Source: Narthecium ossifragum
Lineage: Eukaryota > Streptophyta > Magnoliopsida > Dioscoreales > Nartheciaceae
Length of the DNA: 64,000 nt
Assembly: GCA_963920575.1 (NCBI GenBank)
Contig: OY986969.1
Coordinates: forward strand, 11,920,615-11,984,614
Reading direction: 5' to 3'
Shown: in pieces, positions 43,943 to 55,353 of the stretch
Position numbering within the stretch: the first letter of the stretch is position 1
How the letters are laid out: every line of letters starts with the position of its first letter
Made by a program: the position numbers and the translations under genes
The notes under the pieces: model-generated
Databases searched by the model: none
The model's input: the letters and a program-made list of their open reading frames with translations, nothing else
What the model was told of the DNA's origin: nothing

Positions 43943-46900
43943 AAACTGAAACCAACCGCCATGACTTTGCAATTAGCTGACCGATCTATTAAGACCCCAA
44001 GAGGGAGTCTTGAAGATGTTTTAGTTAAGGTTGATCGGTGTGTCTTCCCGATGGATTTTGTAGTTCTAGAGATGGAACCAGGGGTTCAAACTAAGAAGTC
44101 CGTCCCAATAATTCTTGGCCGACCCTTCTTAGCTATGGCCAATGCTTGCATTAATTGTAGGGATGTCATCATGATAGTCACCTTTGGCAATATGGAGCTT
44201 CGTCTAAACATATTTCATGTATCTAAGAATCATGCATATGATGATGATTGTTTTATGATTAATGCATTACTTAATGATGATGAAGTGAATAATTGTGTTG
44301 ATGATGCAATGTTTGAATTGTTGATGAGTGATGATGCTCTGTGTGAGGGTTTGGATAATGCTTGTGATGCTTCTATTGTGATTAATGATGATGTTTCTAA
44401 ACGAGATTTGCCAGATTTGCATGGAGATTTTCCAAATACAAATGTGGATTTTTCGGATATGAATGAGAAAAATGGTGATTTCAATGAATTTTCATCGGTT
44501 TCAAGCTTGACAATGATGAGGTTTTAAAGGATTTTAATGATCTTGATCTGGTTAGTGATGTTTGTGAAATTTCTTGGCATAAAACTCTCATCGAGCCTTT
44601 ACCTCCCACTTCCTCAACTTCGGCTTTACCTTCTTTGGTCACACCACCATTTTTAGAGTTAAAAACAATGCCCTCCAATTTGACCTGAGCATACTCTAGT
44701 GATTATCTCTTTTGCCTTAACCAATGGTCAAGAATCTCAACTGCTTGAGGTTCTCAAATTACATAAAAGAGCCTATACGATGGTCCATTGGTGATCTTAG
44801 AGGCATAGACCCCTCAATTTGCATGCATCACATACTATTAGAGGATGAAACCAAATGTGTGAGGGAGATGCAACGCCGCCTTAATCCTCTTATGAAAGAA
44901 GTAGTAATGAAAGAGGTGACTAAACTCTTAGATGCAAGAATAATATACTCTATCTCGGATTCCAAATGGATTAGCCCAACCCAAGTAGTCCCTAAGAAAT
45001 ATGGGATCACAGCGGTTAAAAACGACAAGGGGGAGAACATCCCAACTCGACAAACCACGGGGTGGATGGCGTGCATTGATTATAGGCGTCTGAATACTTT
45101 GACTCGTAAAGACCATTTTCCATTGCCATTTATTGACCTAATTTTGGAAAGACTGGCATGCCAATTATAGTATTGTTTCCTTGATGGTTATTCCGGGTAC
45201 AATCAGGTGGCCATAGATCCCAATGACCAAGAGAAAACAACATTCACATTTCCTTATGGAACTTTTGCTTATTGAGGAATGCCTTTTGGCCTTTGCAATG
45301 CTCCGGCCATGTTCCAACGTTGTATGCTTTTTATCTTTGGGGACATGATTGAACAATTCTTAGAAATATTCATGGATGATTTCTCTGTTTCTAGCCAAAC
45401 TTTTGAATCATGCCTTGCGAATTTATCCAAAGTTTTGGCTAGATGAGAAGAGACTAATCTTGTTTTGAGTTGGGAGAAAAGCCATTTCATGGTTAGTGAG
45501 GGGATCGTTCTTGGACATGTGATTTCGAGTAGAGGGATTGAGGTAGATAGAGCCAAACTGGAACTCATTTCTAAACTTCCTCCTCCTTCGGTTAGCCAAA
45601 TTCGATCATTTTATCGCCGATTCATTAAAGATTTTAGTAAGAATTCCCGGCTGCTCTGTGCTTTACTTGTGATGGATGTCCCATTTGTGTTTGACGATTT
45701 ATGTCTTCAATGTTTTAACATCCTTCGTGATTCACTTTCTTCGGCACCTATTGTCCATCCTCTGGCTTATGATCACCCTTTCGAAATCATGTGTGATGCT
45801 TTCGATCATGCTGTGGGTGCCGTTCTTGGGCAAACAATCGATAAACTTCATCGGGTCATTTATTATGCTAGCAAAACGTTAAATGAAGCCCAAGTGAACT
45901 ACACTACCACCGAGAAAGAACTGCTAGCTGTGATTTTGGCCCTACAAAAATTTTGATCTTACCTTCATGAATCCGAGGTAGTCATCTTTACTGATCATTC
46001 TGCCCTTCGATATCTTGTCACCAAGAAAGAACTCAAACCTCGATTCATTCGGTGGCTTATGCTTCCTCAAGAGTTCGATCTTGAGTTAAGAAATAAAAAG
46101 GGAGCCTTGAATGTCGTTGCAGGCCACCTATCTAGACTTCCTTTAGATGTGCTCAATGATTCATCTCCAATTAACGATGCATTTCCCGATGAACATCTCT
46201 TAGTTGTTAATCAAACTCTGAAGCCTTGGTTTGCACATATTGTGAATTATCTTGTTTTTGGATTCACTCCTTCCCATTAGACTAAACAACACCTAGACAA
46301 ATTCTTTTCACGAGTCAAATCCTATGTTTGGAATGATCCTATCCTTTTCAAGCATTGTCCGGACCAGATTAAGAGATGTTGTGTGCCTGAATCGGAAATT
46401 ATTCCAATCTTGACGGCATGCCATTCTCATGTGTGTGGAGGACACTTTTCGGGCCGTAGAACCGCAACCAAGATCTTTCATTCCGGGTTCTATTGGCCCT
46501 CAATTTTTCACGATGCCCATAGTTTCTCTAAAGCTTGCATGTGTTTTCTACAACTTGCCAGTATTTGTTGCCGAAATGAAATGCCTCAAACTCCGATCAT
46601 TGAATGCGAAGTTTTTGATGTTTGGGGTATCGATTCCATGGGCCCTTTTCCACCCTTGAATGGTCACATTTGCATCTTATTGGCCGTCGACTATGTATCA
46701 AAGTTGATTGAAGCCATAACCACTAGGACCAATGATCATCAAGTTGTAGTCAAATTGGTTCATTCGAATATTTTCTCTCGTTTTGGTAATCCTAGAACAA
46801 TAATAAGCGATGGTGGGTCCCATTTTATGAATAGGTATTGTCATACCACTCTTGATAAGTATAACATTTCCCATAAGATTGCCACTCCATACCATCCTCA

Positions 46901-47513
46901 GACTAGTGGGCAAGTGGAAGTATCAAATCGAGAAATCAAGCGTATCCTTGAAAAAGTGGTGTGTTCGGACCAGAAAGATTGGTCCATGCGCCTAGATGAG
47001 GCCTTGTGGACGTATCGTACAGCCTACAAAACACCCATAGGAATGTCACTGTACTGGTTGGTCTATGGTAAGCATTGTCTCTTACTAGTGAAACTCATGG
47101 ACAAAGTTTGGTTAAATATTCAAAAAGTTAATTGGTTACCCACAGGCTGGAGCGCTCGCTCGCTTCAACTCAATGAGTTAGAGGAAGTACAAAATGAGGC
47201 ATTTAACAATGCTATTATTTATAAGGCTCGAACAAAAGCTTACCATGACAAGTACATCACTCATAGAACTTTTAATGTTGGTGACAAAGTGTGGCTCTTT
47301 AATGCTAGACTTCGGCTTTTTCCTGGGAAACTTAAGTTTAGATGGAATGGTCCATTTGAAGTCACTCAAGTTTTCCCTCATGGTGCCATTGAGATACACA
47401 ATCCCAAATCCGGTTCTACTTTCAAAGTGAATGGCCAAAGGTTGAAACCCTATGTGGAAAATCCTCTTACCTTAGAAGCCCGAACAATTTTGCATGAACC
47501 GGATAATGAGTAA
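43943..47513 (+). pseudogene. Athila H1 polyprotein: protease end, RT, RNase H, integrase
   Basis: The protease remainder ends IILGRPFLAM (about 44100-44140). A poorly conserved stretch with frame breaks follows to 44720. RT starts near 44724 ([31 protein letters not shown]), with the catalytic motif FMDDFSV near 45370. RNase H is near 45785 (MCDAFDHAVGAVLGQ). The integrase zinc finger is near 46415-46570, then the D,D,E core (DVWGIDSMGPF, IISDGGSHF, GQVEVSNREIKRI). Stops interrupt at about 44525, 45168, 45274, 45444, 45954 and 46278; several fit CGA to TGA. The last frame (46383-47513) carries an almost complete integrase of 376 codons. Confidence 0.9.
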
Positions 47514-48438
47514 GTGAGCCTGCATTGTGTCGAGCTAGAGACGTTAAACCAAGCGCTTGGTGGGAGGCAACCCATCTTTGCTTTGATTTTTTACTAGTTG
47601 TTTGCAATTTCTTCTTTGCATGCTTGTTTGTTTTTTCAATTAGTTGCATGTTTGATTTTGGTGTGTTTTTAAGTTGGTTTTGATTTGCTTAATTGTGATG
47701 CCGTGAGTGACGTTGACTAATTTTTGTGTTGACTGGTTGGATTGGAGTGTTCTTCCTTAAGTTTCGATGCCCTAGGGAGGTTAATATTAATGTATAAGAA
47801 GTCAGAGGCTTACTTCCCACGTTTTAGCATAGTTTTTGTGTTTTGGTGCAAATGATCGATCTTTCAGGGATGCAAAGATCGATCTTTCTTTGCATCACAT
47901 GTATCCAGAACTTGGGTATTAAGAAGATCGATCTTCATATACCTTGATGATCGATCATTTATGTGTGCCCATTGAGACAGAGCGCTGTGTTAAAAAATGA
48001 TCGATCTTAGTTAAATTGATGATCGATCAGTTTCGAGAATACCACGAGGCAGGGACTGGGGTTAGAAATGATCGATCCTTCCATGGAGGAAGATCGATCA
48101 TTTTTGTGTCCCAGTTGTGATAGAGAGAGGGTTTTTTGGGAATCAATCATCAATACCTATATGATCGATCATCAATACCTATATCAACTCCCTTTCAAAG
48201 CAGAACGACCACAGGAGTATGATCGATCTTTTGAATCAACAAGATCAATCTTGTTCACTGATACACGTCATCAAGCCATATATTCGATCACTTGCGATGC
48301 TGCCACATGGTAAATGATCGATCTTCACATCAAAGGAAGATCAATCATTTGCGAGGAGCGTTAAAAAAATATAAAGGCCAATGACCGACTTAGGGCTTTA
48401 AACCCTAAGATCGATCATTTTTCCCTTTATCTCCTTCG
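47514..48438 (+). other. H1 3' internal region with GATCGATC pair array and a TATA-like box
   Basis: After integrase there is an Athila GTGGGAGGCAACCCA motif (47560), then an array of GATCGATC or one-off variants at 47854/47877, 47926/47949, 47999/48021, 48070/48092, 48162, 48221/48243 and 48316/48339. Pairs are 22-23 bp apart. A single site lies at 48409. TATAAAG is at 48370-48376. No gene is seen here. Confidence 0.8.
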
Positions 48439-48801
48439 ATGACCCCACCGCCTTTCTTCTTCTCCGCCTCCGACCGGCACGCCACCACCTCCTACGCCCG
48501 GATCTTTTCGCCTTCGACCTCCTTTCCACTCCATGACCACCGTCCGACTTTACTCCTCCTTCAATCACCACTCAATAATCAGTTAATCTCCCACATTTCC
48601 CTCATATCCCATCCCAACCTCTCGCCAGCGATGTTATCTTCTCCGACCAGGCGTTCCCCTTCCACTTCCACTTTTGCCACCCTACCGCCACGTCCAATGG
48701 GCCGCACGACGGCAGCTGCGTCCGAGTCCCGTTCGTGCACTACTTCTTACTCCGATTCCAACTCCATTCGGCGTCCCTTTCTTGGTTGGTCTCCTACATG
48801 A
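48439..48801 (+). CDS. Unrecognised Ser/Thr/Pro-rich ORF after the palindrome array (doubtful)
   Basis: 120 codons from ATG 48439. It is the first ORF after the TATA-like box. Composition is Ser/Pro/Thr-rich and base content is C-rich unlike its surroundings. It occupies the position where some Athila elements carry an envelope-like ORF, but no membrane segment is evident. Several frames are open here, so it may be a chance ORF or a captured fragment. Confidence 0.3.
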   Translation: MTPPPFFFSASDRHATTSYARIFSPSTSFPLHDHRPTLLLLQSPLNNQLISHISLISHPNLSPAMLSSPTRRSPSTSTFATLPPRPMGRTTAAASESRSCTTSYSDSNSIRRPFLGWSPT

Positions 48802-48977
48802 ACTCCAATTTGGATTTCCTCTATTTATTTCAAGGAGTCCCTTATGCTGCCCGGTCAATCATCCATCTTCATCCTCTGTGAGTCTGTTCCAACGCCGGTT
48901 GTGCCCACTTCTCGCCGCGACTCGTCGCAAGTCTCCCCTTGCTGCCGACACTCGCTCCCCTTGACCTTTTTACCAAT

Positions 48978-49469
48978 ATGTCACGCTCTAGTCAGTCATC
49001 CTATTCATCTGCCGGCAGTCCACCCGGTTCCTCGAGGTCCGATTTCACACTAGGATCTCCATTGTCGCAAGCATCGTGGTTCTCCAGCGATGCTGATTCG
49101 ATAAGCACGACTGACTCCCTGGCACCACCATCCCCACCGATCGTATTATGTTTCCCTCCTCGGGCCCAGTCAGAGTCTACTACGCTGGCTGGTTTCTCGG
49201 ACGCCTACCCTTATGGTGTGGAATTCTACGGGCCATTACCACCTGCGGATATCCTTGCTCGTATCATCCATGACATTCAGCATGACCCACATCTTGATGA
49301 TCCATGGGTTTCATTCCAGAGTCCTGGTGGGTCAACGATTATCGCACCACCACGCTCCATCATTGATCCCGCTTTCCTGTGGCCTCCTGAGTCACCATAC
49401 GAGTCCGATAATCCAGACCGCCCGTCAACTCTGTCGCCTCCTGACAGTTCTTCATCCTCTCCCTCCTGA
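48978..49469 (+). CDS. Unrecognised Ser/Pro-rich ORF in the envelope position of H1
   Basis: 163 codons from ATG 48978 (MSRSSQSSYSSAGSPPGSSR). It is Ser/Pro-rich and has a more ordered middle stretch (YGVEFYGPLPPADILARIIH, DPHLDDPWVSF), which looks more like real protein than random sequence. No membrane helix or signal peptide is seen, so it does not look like a classical envelope. It may belong to the Athila family or be a captured host segment. Function is unknown. Confidence 0.45.
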   Translation: MSRSSQSSYSSAGSPPGSSRSDFTLGSPLSQASWFSSDADSISTTDSLAPPSPPIVLCFPPRAQSESTTLAGFSDAYPYGVEFYGPLPPADILARIIHDIQHDPHLDDPWVSFQSPGGSTIIAPPRSIIDPAFLWPPESPYESDNPDRPSTLSPPDSSSSSPS

Positions 49470-50957
49470 AGCTCGAATTCTGTGGAGGAGGACATTGAGG
49501 CTGAGTTGGACGAGGATTGATGAGTTTTGCTAACTTTGTTAGCTTAGGATTCGTTTAATAGATGCATAGGGCTTTAGGATGTAGGGTTACTTTAAGTTTT
49601 ATTTTCCTTTTGTGGGTTGCCCTAAAATTACTCGTATAGTCGTAGTTTATCTTTTTATGGAGTACATGTTGTATCTACATACAGTAGATGCCAATGAAAA
49701 ATTTGTAGCCCTTGTGCTTATTGACTAAATAAAGGAGATGTTGCCCAATTTTTCTCTTAATTACATGCTTATTATATTCTGTAATTAATTGCAATCACAG
49801 GGTATTTCTTCTACTATCTTTCAGGATATCTATACTTTGGTATGCATATGGCTACGATGCATTACGATATCATGAACATACTTGGTTTCCACGATTAACA
49901 TTGATCAATAAATACAGTTTTACTTATCACCATATACTTAGAAGCGTCCTCAGGTTATCTCTATCCCTTAACCTATTTCAGTGCTTGAGGACAATCTCGC
50001 TTAAGTTTGGGGCCGCGGTAGCATTCATAAATTTCATGCTTACATTTTTTTTTGATAACCGATATTATACATCCCTTGACATATCTCAAAATAATGAAAT
50101 TAAGATATGAGTTGATGAAGATCTTTGTTTTAGAAATTTATCTTATGAATTATTCCGAAACTTATATGTCATATAAGGGATAGTAAATTTGGCTATGCAT
50201 GACATTATTTCTATACTTTAACACTTTTACCATGATTTAAGGATAACTTGACATATCCTAATGCACATGCGCACTTTCACATGTTAAGAAGTTGATATTA
50301 GAGTCTGAGCATGATACTATGATAGATTTATAATTCTATGTCATGTTACAGAAAATACATGAACACATGCAAGTATCTAAATATGCAAAATGTATGTATA
50401 AAAAAATATAGGATTTTCAACTTAGTAACCGGGCAGTATGCCTAACCAGTGTCGTGTTCACGTAAAACAGTTGGAATTCTTGAAAATAAAAAATTTTCAA
50501 CTTAGTAACCGGGTAGTATACCTAACCAGCGTGGTGTTCGGGTAAAACAGTTGAAATTCCTTTAGAAAAAGAAAAAAAAATAAAAACAGAGATTGCTATG
50601 TGATATGTGGAAAAATATGTGCTGGTATAGGATTATGATCTTGAATAGTTGAAGTGTTTAGAAATAATTGATACTCTGAAGCATGTGGAATTGTACTCAC
50701 ACACAGGAGTGTTAAAGTTGTTTTTAGTCATGATTAAATATGTTAAAGTGTTGGAAATACGTTATGACATGTTTTGACCTACTATGCTTTTATATGACTA
50801 CTAATTGATGGGTATATTCATGGATAGTATTTCTATGTCATGCATTAGAGTTGATGAATATTATAATGGATTTCTAATAGCATATTCAAGGGAATGTAGC
50901 GATGTTTGTGGTTGTCATTTCTGAAAACCCTCAGGAGACTATAACTCCTTCACTGGG
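49470..50957 (+). other. H1 3' untranslated region with an 80-bp tandem repeat
   Basis: AT-rich, no gene. Near 49990-50015 is an Athila-like TTGAGGACAATCTCGCTTAAG stretch. An 80-bp unit (ATTTTCAACTTAGTAACCGG and onward) is repeated at 50413-50492 and 50493-50565. Confidence 0.65.
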
Positions 50958-52006
50958 GTAACTGGTGTGCTGTCGTGAGCAACCAAAAATAAAACCAATA
51001 CTATTCAAAATAAATGTAGTAGTGCGAGTACGAGTCGATGCCACAAGGAGTGTCTAATATAAGTTTTGTGCTATGTGAACAAGATGGGGGGTTTTGAGTA
51101 AAACGAAAACAAAATAGAAATAATCTAAGGCGATGAAACGAGTTGAATCAAGAGAACAAACTTTGGTCTAAGTCAACATCAACCATCGGAATCCAACAAC
51201 TGATCATCGATGCAAGTATATATCAATTCATATTATGAATATTCACTGTTCGAATTAAATTCGAATCTCTCCTCAATCATAGTTAATTAGAAACAAGCGA
51301 TCTAATCAACCCTAACTACTAAACAACCTAAGACACGCGCTGTAGATTTAATCTAGTAGCAGCCTTAAGAATAGGGAGATCGATGAAGCTAAACAACACA
51401 AGCACAAGCGGTTGCATTTAATTTAGTCCAATGTTCTTCCTAAGATCTAACAATCTCTGAAACGCAGTAGATCATTAAACCCTAGTTGCCTCGGAGATTA
51501 GAGGGATTAAACAATTACGGATTTGATATCCAACCTAGCAGTAGATTGCGATTAATAATATACTAGTAGGCCTTCTAGCAATTAAGCAAGACAAGCATGA
51601 ATATAATCACAGAATAACATTCAATATTCAAGTATAAACTGAACAATAAAAATAGATTAGATCTCACAGTTTCATTAATTCCAAGATTTTAGTTTCCTTA
51701 ACCAAGAATCAAGATTTAGCCACGCAGGGCCATCAAGAACAATCCTCCAAAAGATTCCATAAAGTTAGAGAAAACCTAGGAAAAATATAAAAGTGTCCAA
51801 AATAGCAGCGAAAAGTATCCAGAAATTCTCCCTCAAACCCTAGAAAGAGTTCTATTTATAGCCAAAAGCCTCTCCATCCTCGGATTAGATCTGAGCAGTT
51901 GATCTTCTTTACTGGCAGCAAAGGATCGATCCTTCCAAGGAGGAGAATCGATCCTTTGGTCTTCAGCGGCTGGTAACGCCTCGTGGAAGATCGATCCTAC
52001 CATAGG

Positions 52007-52813
52007 TGTGAGGCCCGCTGGGTCTACCGTGGGACAAGATGCCTGCGCCTGGAGGGCGGGGCTGAGTCGGGTAGCCGGGTAAGCAATCCCACAACGCCTG
52101 GGTATGGTCCGGGGTTCGATATAAGTATATAGTAAGCTCTTAATATACACAATGCGTTTTAAAGCAGTGCTGGCAGTGATCCGCCAGAAAACTCCAAGGT
52201 TAAGCGTGCTTTGCCTTGGAGCGGTCCCGGGATGGGTGATCTACTGGGAAGTTTTCCCAGATTTCTGCGGTGAGCCAAAAGCGGACAATATTGTGTCGAG
52301 TGGGGCCCTCGGGCGGATCCTGATCAGACTGGGAGCCCGCGGGGCGGGGCTCAGTGGAGGGCCGGGGCGTTACAGTATGGTATCAGAGCCGGTTTCCAGC
52401 CGAAAATTGTGCCAGCGAGGACACTGGGCCTCTAAGGGGGGTGGATTGTGAGGCCCGCTGGGTCTACCGTGGGACAAGATGCCTGCGCCTGGAGGGCGGG
52501 GCTGAGTCGGGTAGTCGGGTAAGCAATCCCACAACGCCTGGGTATGGTCCGGGGTTTGATATAAGTATATAGTAAACCCTTAATAGACACAACGCGTTTT
52601 AAAGCCGTGCTGGTAGTGATCCGTCAGAAAACTCCAAGGTTAAGCGTGCTTGCCTTGGAGTAGTCACACGATGGGTGACCTATTGGGAAGTTTTCCCAGA
52701 TTTCTAAGGTGAGCCAAAAGCGGACAATATTGTGTCGGGTGGATCCCTCGGGTGGATCCTGGTCGGTCCGGGAGCCCGCGGGGCGGGGCCCAGTGGAGGG
52801 CCGGGGCGTTACA
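52007..52813 (+). mobile_element. Cassandra-type TRIM with 5S rRNA-like sequence in its LTRs
   Basis: 807 bp: LTR 52007-52374 (368 bp), 72-bp internal region, LTR 52447-52813 (367 bp). LTRs start TGTGAGGCCC and end GGGGCGTTACA. Target-site duplication ATAGG is exact at 52002-52006 and 52814-52818. The primer binding site TGGTATCAGAGC is at 52378-52389, and a polypurine tract CTAAGGGGGGTGGA lies just before the 3' LTR. Each LTR carries 5S rRNA-like sequence. It codes for nothing and must use other elements' enzymes. Confidence 0.95.
52178..52260 (+). other. 5S rRNA-like region in the 5' LTR of Cassandra
   Basis: AACTCCAAGGTTAAGCGTGC and GATGGGTGATCTACTGGGAA correspond to the internal promoter half of plant 5S rRNA. 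The other copy is at 52619-52697. In this family the sequence is thought to be read by RNA polymerase III. It is not a 5S gene. Confidence 0.88.
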
Positions 52814-53570
52814 ATAGGTGTAGGATCGATCCTTTGCATCAAAATCTTCAATTTCTGGCTACGCCCGAGGAAGATTGATCCTTCCAGGGGTGTAGGATCG
52901 ATCCTTTACATCAAAAGCTTCAATTTTTGGCTACGCCCGAGGAAGATCGATCCTTCCAGGGGTGTAGGATCGATCCTTTGCATCGCCGATTTCCTCAATC
53001 TTCTCGAGTGAAAGGAGGATCGATCCTTCTGTGGTCATCTGAAAAGTATGCGTTCTGTCATGTCTGTCTGTATAAGAGGATCGATCCTTTTAGGGAGAAG
53101 AATCGATCTTTCTTTCCTGAGTATTTATTGTTTTGCCATCCAGATTGCGCCATTGGTACTAAAATTGTCGTAACTTTTTCTAGAAAATTCGGAATCATAA
53201 ACCCTAAAATTCTCCAGAAACTAGACTTCAAGAGCTTTTCAACCATATATGGCACATCATCTGATTCTTCATCAGCAGGTATAGTTTAATCTTTAAAGTT
53301 GATGCATATACTCTTTTCAGCTTCTTTTCGAACATAAGGACTTCAATTGCATCTTAAATCAAAATATAAGAATAATGAGTGTATTTAGGTACCAAATAAG
53401 CACAGGAGGCTAAATATTAAGGGGTAAAAATATGACATTATGCATCATCATCAGTAACCCAGGGGTTTAAAGGCTTGTTGCACATGCTAAGTGCAATCGT
53501 GAGACCTACGAAAGTAGCTAGTTACATTTATTTTTATCCTTTGCTTTGCTCGAGGACTAGCAAAGGTCAA

Positions 53571-53582
53571 GTTGGGGGGTGT
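53571..53582 (+). other. Polypurine tract of Athila H1
   Basis: AGTTGGGGGGTG, directly before TGATAAG. It is preceded by the Athila-conserved CTCGAGGACTAGCAAAGG. Confidence 0.85.
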
Positions 53583-54766
53583 GATAAGACTTGAAAAGTA
53601 CACAAATCACTTTTGTAATTTCGCTTTGATAGTCTCCAAGCAGTGCTTCACTGACTACCTTTACCCTATTTTAGGTACAACAGACCTCTGTACGAGTTAG
53701 ATCAAGTTTGGAGTCAAAACGAACACATTTGGGCAAAACCAGGATAAAATGATCGATCATCTATAAGGGGAAAGATCGATCTCTTCAAGACATCAAGAAG
53801 AAATCCAAGCTGAAGCATAATGATCGATCCTCACATGAGGTAATGATCGATCATTTGCTTACACTAACCTGACAGAGAGCACCAATTCAACGAATCGATC
53901 TTCACAGCATATCCAGATCGATCTTATACACACGTCAACGGTGGCAGAGAGCAAGGCTTAGAAAGATCGATCTTTCTTAATGGAATAATCGATCATCCAT
54001 GGGGCGTGACCAACAATAAAAGTAAATGATCGATCATCTTCTACAAGGATGATCGATCCTTTACGGGGCGCATCCAACAATAGAAGAAGAAATGATCGAT
54101 CTTCTCCCTATGGAGATTGATCTTTCCTTTGCCAGTGAAGAAAATCAAAGGCCCAGATCTAATCTAAGTTAAAGATGTTTCCTAGGCTATAAATAGGAAG
54201 TTTCTAGGGTTTTAGAGGGGGCCTCTCTCTTGGAACTTTTTCTGAGTTTTTTTTTCCTCTTTTAAAACTTGTCGTTGGAGATTCTTTTGGAGGAGATCCA
54301 TGGCGGAAAAGCTTCATCAACTTTCATCCATGGATCAAACCCTAAAGATGAGTAGCTAAACCCCTCGGCATGGAATTCTTATGATGTAAGTAGGGTTTTT
54401 ATTAGGGATTTCTAAGATCTAGTGTTTGTATACCTTCTTGAATGGTTTGTATGGATTGATCTTAATCTCTTTATAAATTTGGTGTTGATTTATTATTGGA
54501 TGTTTGGATTGTTCTTATATGCATTAGATCTATAGCTTATGCATGTTAGTGCTTGGATTGGACTCATCTAATAGGAGAATCATGCTAAAACCATGGAATC
54601 TCACATTATGATGAATTCGTTTCCATGATTAGGGGTTGTATAGACCTAGAACCACTATACTCTATTCGAGGTGCTAGAACCATTTTGATTTTACACCTAA
54701 ATCCATATTATGATTATTTATTCGAGATGAATCAGTACTAATCAGAAGGTTCATTAGCGGTGAACC
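53583..54766 (+). repeat. 3' LTR of Athila H1, truncated
   Basis: Starts TGATAAGACTTG after the polypurine tract and is homologous to the solo LTR at 28026-29737. TATAAATA is at 54188-54195. GATCGATC or one-off variants lie at 53751/53774, 53822/53845, 53893/53916, 53965/53987, 54028/54051 and 54094/54115, 21-23 bp apart. The match ends near 54766, where Tekay-like gag sequence begins. Confidence 0.88.
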
Positions 54767-55060
54767 TAGGATGGAGCGTCGCGAGTTTGACCCGGAGGGG
54801 GTCATCCTCGCTGAACAGAAGGTCGAGCAGACGAGTGACCTCCTCTAGCCACTCGTTCGCCGCTGCAGGATCCCCGCTCCGACCGCTGAACCTAGGCGGG
54901 TCCAGTTGTCGAAAGTCGAGAATCTCTGACGCTAAGGTCCGCCAGCAACGAGAGGAAGAACTCCCCTGCCGTGGGAGGAAGCTTCCTCCACCCCGCTGCC
55001 GCCTACTGAGATTGCCTCTGGTTTTAGTATAGGTGCATGGTGCTGACGACCCTCAGCCTT
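54766..55060 (-). pseudogene. gag fragment of second Tekay-like element
   Basis: The minus strand contains ILDFRQLDPPRFSGRSGDPA followed by ANEWLEEVTRLLDLL, the start of the Tekay capsid domain. Several frame changes and stops occur, and upstream Ser/Arg-rich sequence is degraded. It ends abruptly against the H1 LTR. Confidence 0.7.
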
Positions 55061-55353
55061 TGACCCTCGGCCTCTGTGGCCCGCCGGACGACGTTCTCAT
55101 TAAGCGACGCGTCCTAGCCCCTTGCGAGAGAACCGTCGTGTTGCCTTGCCATCTACAAAAGTACCAGAGACACGAGAATCCGTTCGTGAAGACCAAAACA
55201 AGTATCAACCAATAAAGGAAAAGCATGTCACAGACGAGTGCAAACGAAACATGCAGGGATGTTATAACCCTAGAACTATCCCAACCCACACTCAAACTTT
55301 AACCGTAAGCCTAATCCTATCCCTGGGACCTACAACCTACTCTGATACCAAGT

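Larger units (their letters stand above)
50963..53453 (-). repeat. Athila-type solo LTR (same family as element A), minus strand, holding a Cassandra TRIM
   Basis: On the minus strand it starts TGATGATGATGC (53453) and ends GACAGCACACCA (50963). Target-site duplication GTAAC is exact at 50958-50962 and 53454-53458. Without Cassandra it is about 1.68 kb. Minus-strand TATAAATA is at 51860-51853. GATCGATC sites lie at 51924/51946, 51989/52824 (split by Cassandra), 52873/52896, 52945/52968, 53017 and 53079/53101. Confidence 0.94.
43942..54766 (+). mobile_element. Athila element H1, plus strand, 3' half (host of the large nest)
   Basis: Order: second half of protease, RT, RNase H, integrase, a long 3' internal region, polypurine tract and 3' LTR start. 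The frame at 43943 begins in mid-protease (KLKPTAMTLQLADRS). The intact Athila ORF at 61319 has the corresponding ELKPTTMSLQLADRS, which shows where the nest entered. The 5' LTR, gag and first half of protease should lie left of the window. The 3' LTR is broken near 54766. Confidence 0.88.

Noticed and set aside
43961..44527. Independent 188-codon gene
   Set aside because: It begins in mid-protease of Athila H1; the frame upstream is cut by the LTR inserted at 43941.
47854..48416. Centromeric or simple satellite repeat
   Set aside because: The sites are separated by spacers of unrelated sequence, so only the palindromes and their spacing recur.
52178..52260. 5S rRNA gene
   Set aside because: Only the internal promoter half resembles 5S rRNA, and it sits in both LTRs of a Cassandra element with primer binding site and TSD.
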